Below are positions 38,937 to 41,141 of a DNA stretch of 41,141 nt, in pieces (within the stretch, counting starts at the first letter, position 1; each line of letters opens with the position of its first letter). The stretch is taken from NCBI GenBank assembly GCA_021801565.1, contig JAJYXV010000009.1, forward strand, positions 1 to 41,141. Direction: 5' to 3'. The stretch comes from a bacterium. Its GTDB lineage: Bacteria > Patescibacteriota > Minisyncoccia > UBA6257 > GWB1-50-10. The position numbers and the translations under genes are program-made. The notes under the pieces were generated by a model that ran no database searches, had not been told where the DNA came from, and saw nothing but the letters and a program-made list of their open reading frames with translations.

Positions 38937-39413
38937 ATGCTTACATTAGAACTAATGCTTATTCGGTTGGGTGTTGCAATTTTGCTTGGTGCAATTATCG
39001 GTCTTGAACGCGAACTCGCGGGGAAAGAAGCCGGAATTCGCACGGATATTATGGTTGCGGCTGGCGCGGCAATTTTTTCAATTATCGGTCTTGAACTTCC
39101 TTATATCGTTTCAAATACGTTTAATGTTCCAATAGGAATAGCGACGCAGGGGGGCGGGTTTCTTGCGGTACTCGCAAACGTAGTCGTAGGTGTCGGATTT
39201 TTAGGAGCGGGAATTATTATCAAACATGGAGTGCATGTGCTTGGACTTACGACAGCGGCAACTGTATGGCTCGTTGCGGCAATCGGAGTGCTTTGTGGAA
39301 TCGGACTTATAAATTTTGCAGTTATTTCGGCAATTGGACTTACTATATTACTCTCTGTGCTTCGGAGGCTTGATGTGGATGTTTTACAAAAGAGAAGGGA
39401 GCGGAATGAATAG
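38937..39413 (+). CDS. MgtC/SapB-family membrane protein
   Basis: 158 residues with four to five membrane helices and the family signature RLGVAILLGAIIGLERELAGKEAGIRTD (in parts, residues about 8-36), then GAAIFSIIGLE and GVGFLGAGIIIKHG. MgtC proteins modulate the F-type ATPase or magnesium/acid stress responses; only the membrane domain is present here. Its start codon lies in the TATG duplication right of the element. Removing the element would place it 6 bp from TATAAT, in the leaderless layout used by its neighbours. Confidence 0.88.
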   Translation: MLTLELMLIRLGVAILLGAIIGLERELAGKEAGIRTDIMVAAGAAIFSIIGLELPYIVSNTFNVPIGIATQGGGFLAVLANVVVGVGFLGAGIIIKHGVHVLGLTTAATVWLVAAIGVLCGIGLINFAVISAIGLTILLSVLRRLDVDVLQKRRERNE

Positions 39414-39457
39414 GGGTGTAGGGACATTGTTTTTTTAAAAAATATATAAATCATCTC

Positions 39458-39499
39458 ATACTAAAGTATTATGTGCGGCCGCACATGATACTTTAGTAT
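39458..39499. repeat. 42-bp near-perfect palindrome between convergent genes
   Basis: ATACTAAAGTATTATGTGCG followed by its reverse complement around GGCC, with one mismatched pair. It lies between the convergent mgtC-like and Nudix genes. No T run follows. Confidence 0.85.
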
Positions 39500-39562
39500 A
39501 GTGTGCGAAGTCTAAATTATTGTTAATTTTTTGATCTTATGTGAGTTTATAATAAAGAAAGG

Positions 39563-39585
39563 ACCCCACAAAATGTGGGGCTTTT
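39563..39585. terminator. Intrinsic terminator between convergent genes
   Basis: ACCCCACA, loop AAA, TGTGGGG and CTTTT. Confidence 0.7.
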
Positions 39586-39624
39586 CGGCTGGTGTTGAAA
39601 CGTAGGTTGGGAGGGGTTAAAAAT

Positions 39625-40053
39625 TTATTTTGCAGGACGGGAATATAAAAAAGTCTTAATCGCTTCGCCGTGACGAGGAAGAAAATCTCCGTTTGCGATT
39701 GCAGCGAGCAATTCTCTTCCGTCCTTAGGAAAGAAGTGAAGTGATTCAATTTCTTTTCCGGGGAGGATGTTTTGTTTATCAATAAATGCTTTACAATAAA
39801 AAAACTGTTCCAAATGATTCTTTCCTTCGAGAATACATACTTCCACAAGATCCATTGGTTCAATCTCTATGGTTTCTGCACTTTCCTCGAGAATTTCTTT
39901 TGCAAGACGGAGCTTGGTATTTGGATCACCGCCTTCGATCCGTCCACCAAGGAGTTTTTTCTTTTTAGGAAATTTTCCCGTTTTTTCAATGCATGTTAAA
40001 AAATAACCAGGAATTTCAATCAGGCAAAATACCGCTGATACAATCTTTTCCAT
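39625..40053 (-). CDS. Nudix-like hydrolase with a divergent Nudix box
   Basis: 142 residues. KKKLLGGRIEGGDPNTKLRLAKEILEESAETIE (residues about 31-63) aligns with a Nudix box: GGRIEGGD and KEILEES keep the glycine turn and the EE metal ligands, but the first Glu of GX5E and the final Gly are not in canonical spacing, and Arg is Lys. It may hydrolyse a nucleoside diphosphate derivative or be catalytically altered. It has a perfect consensus promoter and SD GAGAGG. Confidence 0.7.
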   Translation of the reverse strand: MEKIVSAVFCLIEIPGYFLTCIEKTGKFPKKKKLLGGRIEGGDPNTKLRLAKEILEESAETIEIEPMDLVEVCILEGKNHLEQFFYCKAFIDKQNILPGKEIESLHFFPKDGRELLAAIANGDFLPRHGEAIKTFLYSRPAK

Positions 40054-40092
40054 TTTTACCTCTCTTCTTATGTTAATTATTATTCTGTTTTA

Positions 40093-40121
40093 ATTATACC
40101 ACCTTATTTATTATATGTCAA
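40093..40121 (-). promoter_or_regulatory. Perfect consensus sigma-70 promoter of the Nudix gene
   Basis: On the minus strand TTGACA (40116-40121), 17-bp spacer, TATAAT (40093-40098), followed by a leader with GAGAGG 5 bp before the ATG. Confidence 0.9.
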
Positions 40122-40148
40122 ATTCTGGAGAATTCAGAAAAATGAGCT

Positions 40149-40154
40149 TATAAT
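40149..40154 (+). promoter_or_regulatory. -10 box of the cysteine desulfurase gene
   Basis: TATAAT with the ATG at 40164, 9 bp downstream; divergent from the Nudix promoter. Confidence 0.5.
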
Positions 40155-40163
40155 GCAGTGAAA

Positions 40164-41141
40164 ATGACGAAAAAAGAGCCTATTTCTAAGAGAATATATC
40201 TTGATTATGCGGCGACGACTCCAGTAGATCCTGAGGTGTTTCATGCCATGAAGCCGTTTTTGGATGGAGACTCAAAATTCGGAAATCCAAATTCGCTCCA
40301 TTCATTTGGACAGGAGGCGTTAAAAATAATTGACGCGTCACGAGCGTCTATCGCAAAATCTATCGGAGCCGAATTCAACGAGATTATTTTTACTGGATCA
40401 GCAACAGAAGCAAATAACTTGGCCCTGCGGGGCGCGGTACGTCACGCACAGTTTCTTTTTGAGAAAAGCTCTCGCAGACATTCCGAGCTTGGCTTCTTTC
40501 TGAAGAATCGAGATGTCGAGAGCGCAGGTTGTCTTCGATCGCAGGAATTGAAGAACAACCGGTTTTCGAAAAAAGAAACTGTGCGTGGGTACCTGAATAA
40601 AAAATTAAAAATAATTATCTCTGCGATTGAACACGAATCAGTGTTTGAAACCGCAAAAGATCTCGAACGTGATGGAATAGAAATCGCAATTATTCCGGTA
40701 GATAAAAATGGATTTATTGATGTAAAGAAACTTGAAAGGGAATTAGATGAACGGACAATTTTGGTTTCAGTAATGTATGCAAATAATGAAATTGGAACCA
40801 TTCAACCAATCACTAAAATTTCTGAATTAGTTAGAAATTTTAGAAATTCCAAATTACAAAAACCAAATAACAAAAAAATTCCAAATTACAAAAACCAAAG
40901 AGAAAATGATTTAGGGCTTCGAAATTCGGATTTATTTGGAAATTGCCTGCCTGCCGGTAGGCATGGGAAATTGGAAATTGGAAATTATGAAACAGTGTAT
41001 CCATTGTTTCATACTGATGCTGTCCAGGCATTTCAATTCCTCGATTGTAATGTAAAAAAACTTGGGATTGATCTCATGACGCTCTCCGCACATAAGATAT
41101 ATGGGCCGAAGGGAGTCGGAATTCTTTATATAAAAAACCCA
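40164..41141 (+). CDS. Cysteine desulfurase, IscS/NifS family (3' end cut by window edge) with two in-frame insertions
   Basis: 326 codons are open to the window end. Family landmarks: RIYLDYAATTPVDPEV, FGNPNSLHSFGQEA, IIFTGSATEANNLALRG, IISAIEHESVFE, MYANNEIGTIQPI, FHTDAVQAF and the PLP-lysine motif LSAHKIYGPKGVG. The enzyme takes sulfur from cysteine for Fe-S clusters or tRNA thiolation. The catalytic Cys loop lies beyond the window. Two stretches have no counterpart in the family: about residues 91-143 (a folded inverted-repeat insertion) and about 225-275 (AT-rich repeats plus a palindrome encoding CLPAGRHG). Both keep the frame open and fall in likely surface loops. Confidence 0.9.
   Translation, partial: MTKKEPISKRIYLDYAATTPVDPEVFHAMKPFLDGDSKFGNPNSLHSFGQEALKIIDASRASIAKSIGAEFNEIIFTGSATEANNLALRGAVRHAQFLFEKSSRRHSELGFFLKNRDVESAGCLRSQELKNNRFSKKETVRGYLNKKLKIIISAIEHESVFETAKDLERDGIEIAIIPVDKNGFIDVKKLERELDERTILVSVMYANNEIGTIQPITKISELVRNFRNSKLQKPNNKKIPNYKNQRENDLGLRNSDLFGNCLPAGRHGKLEIGNYETVYPLFHTDAVQAFQFLDCNVKKLGIDLMTLSAHKIYGPKGVGILYIKNP
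40436..40593. mobile_element. Inverted-repeat insertion inside the desulfurase gene
   Basis: The outer arms share a perfect 17-bp inverted match (ACGCACAGTTTCTTTTT, 40444-40460, against 40570-40586), extended by GGTAC/GTACC. Inside are two further hairpins: GCTCTCG/CGAGAGC (40468-40474, 40517-40523) and GGTTGTCTTC/GAAGAACAACC (40527-40536, 40550-40560). It folds as a three-way junction and is read through in frame. Confidence 0.7.
40838..40990. repeat. AT-rich repeat and palindrome insertion inside the desulfurase gene
   Basis: A 21-bp direct repeat beginning TTCCAAATTACAAAAACC occurs at 40847-40867 and 40879-40899. Then come the palindrome TGCCTGCCGGTAGGCA (40948-40963) and GGAAATTGGAAATTGGAAAT, an inverted relative of the first repeat. 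Similar tracts occur in intergenic DNA at 29452 and 38649. Confidence 0.65.

Noticed and set aside
1-41141. Alternative genetic code with TGA as glycine, known from Gracilibacteria and Absconditabacteria
   Set aside because: Several conserved genes (pilC, ligA, GIY-YIG) end at TGA at the expected length and none contains in-frame TGA.
1-41141. CRISPR array
   Set aside because: Repeats in the window are dispersed or paired; no regularly spaced direct repeats with unique spacers were found.

Overview
The window is a gene-dense, AT-rich bacterial chromosome segment that reads as a member of the Patescibacteria/Candidate Phyla Radiation, most likely the Parcubacteria group. The reasons are: a compact type IV pilus operon without a secretin gene; several signal-anchored surface proteins of the kind common in these lineages; small GIY-YIG and SLT-type proteins; many conserved unknowns; and short palindromes spread through intergenic and even coding DNA. 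TGA is used as a stop (pilC, ligA, the GIY-YIG gene), so the standard bacterial code applies. No rRNA genes and no CRISPR array were seen. This taxonomic call is inference from gene content.

Layout. 1-5 kb: a transposase tail and two large exported surface proteins. 5.2-16.9 kb: comF, then pilM, pilN, a short ORF, pilO, a PilP-like small protein, pilB, pilT, pilC, a major pilin, pilD and four minor pilin/pseudopilin genes. 16.9-20.8 kb: ligA, gatC, gatA. 20.8-22.3 kb, minus strand: initiator tRNA, an acidic unknown protein, tRNA-Met, tRNA-Asp and a sugar nucleotidyltransferase, probably one transcript. 22.4-23.7 kb: a single-chain phenylalanyl-tRNA synthetase preceded by what looks like a phenylalanine leader-peptide attenuator. 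23.7-32 kb: tRNA-Arg, tRNA-Phe and tRNA-His, each followed by repeat cassettes carrying copies of that tRNA's own 3' end, interleaved with a zinc/manganese-type ABC transporter, a pterin dehydratase, a lytic transglycosylase, a DedA protein, an ArfB-like hydrolase and a large zinc-ribbon protein. 32-41 kb: small membrane and cysteine-rich proteins, a GIY-YIG protein, a coiled-coil exported protein, a cobalamin adenosyltransferase, an MgtC-like protein, a Nudix protein and the 5' part of a cysteine desulfurase gene with two in-frame insertions.

How the genes work together. PilB and PilT would extend and retract a pilus anchored by PilC, PilM, PilN and PilO and built from pilins processed by PilD. 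ComF nearby suggests DNA uptake. GatC and GatA (GatB is not in the window) belong to tRNA-dependent amidation.

Most notable patterns: (1) a 124-151 bp inverted-repeat element that has entered two minor pilin genes exactly at their Gly-Phe-Thr cleavage site and supplies a new start codon and leader peptide, leaving the original pilin starts upstream as orphan ORFs; a third copy sits at the mgtC start with a TATG target duplication. (2) A phenylalanine attenuator ahead of pheS. (3) 15-20 bp palindromes with empty-site counterparts inside the window, showing clean insertion. (4) tRNA 3'-end cassettes. (5) Many genes with an extended -10 box only 6-9 bp before the ATG, implying leaderless mRNAs.
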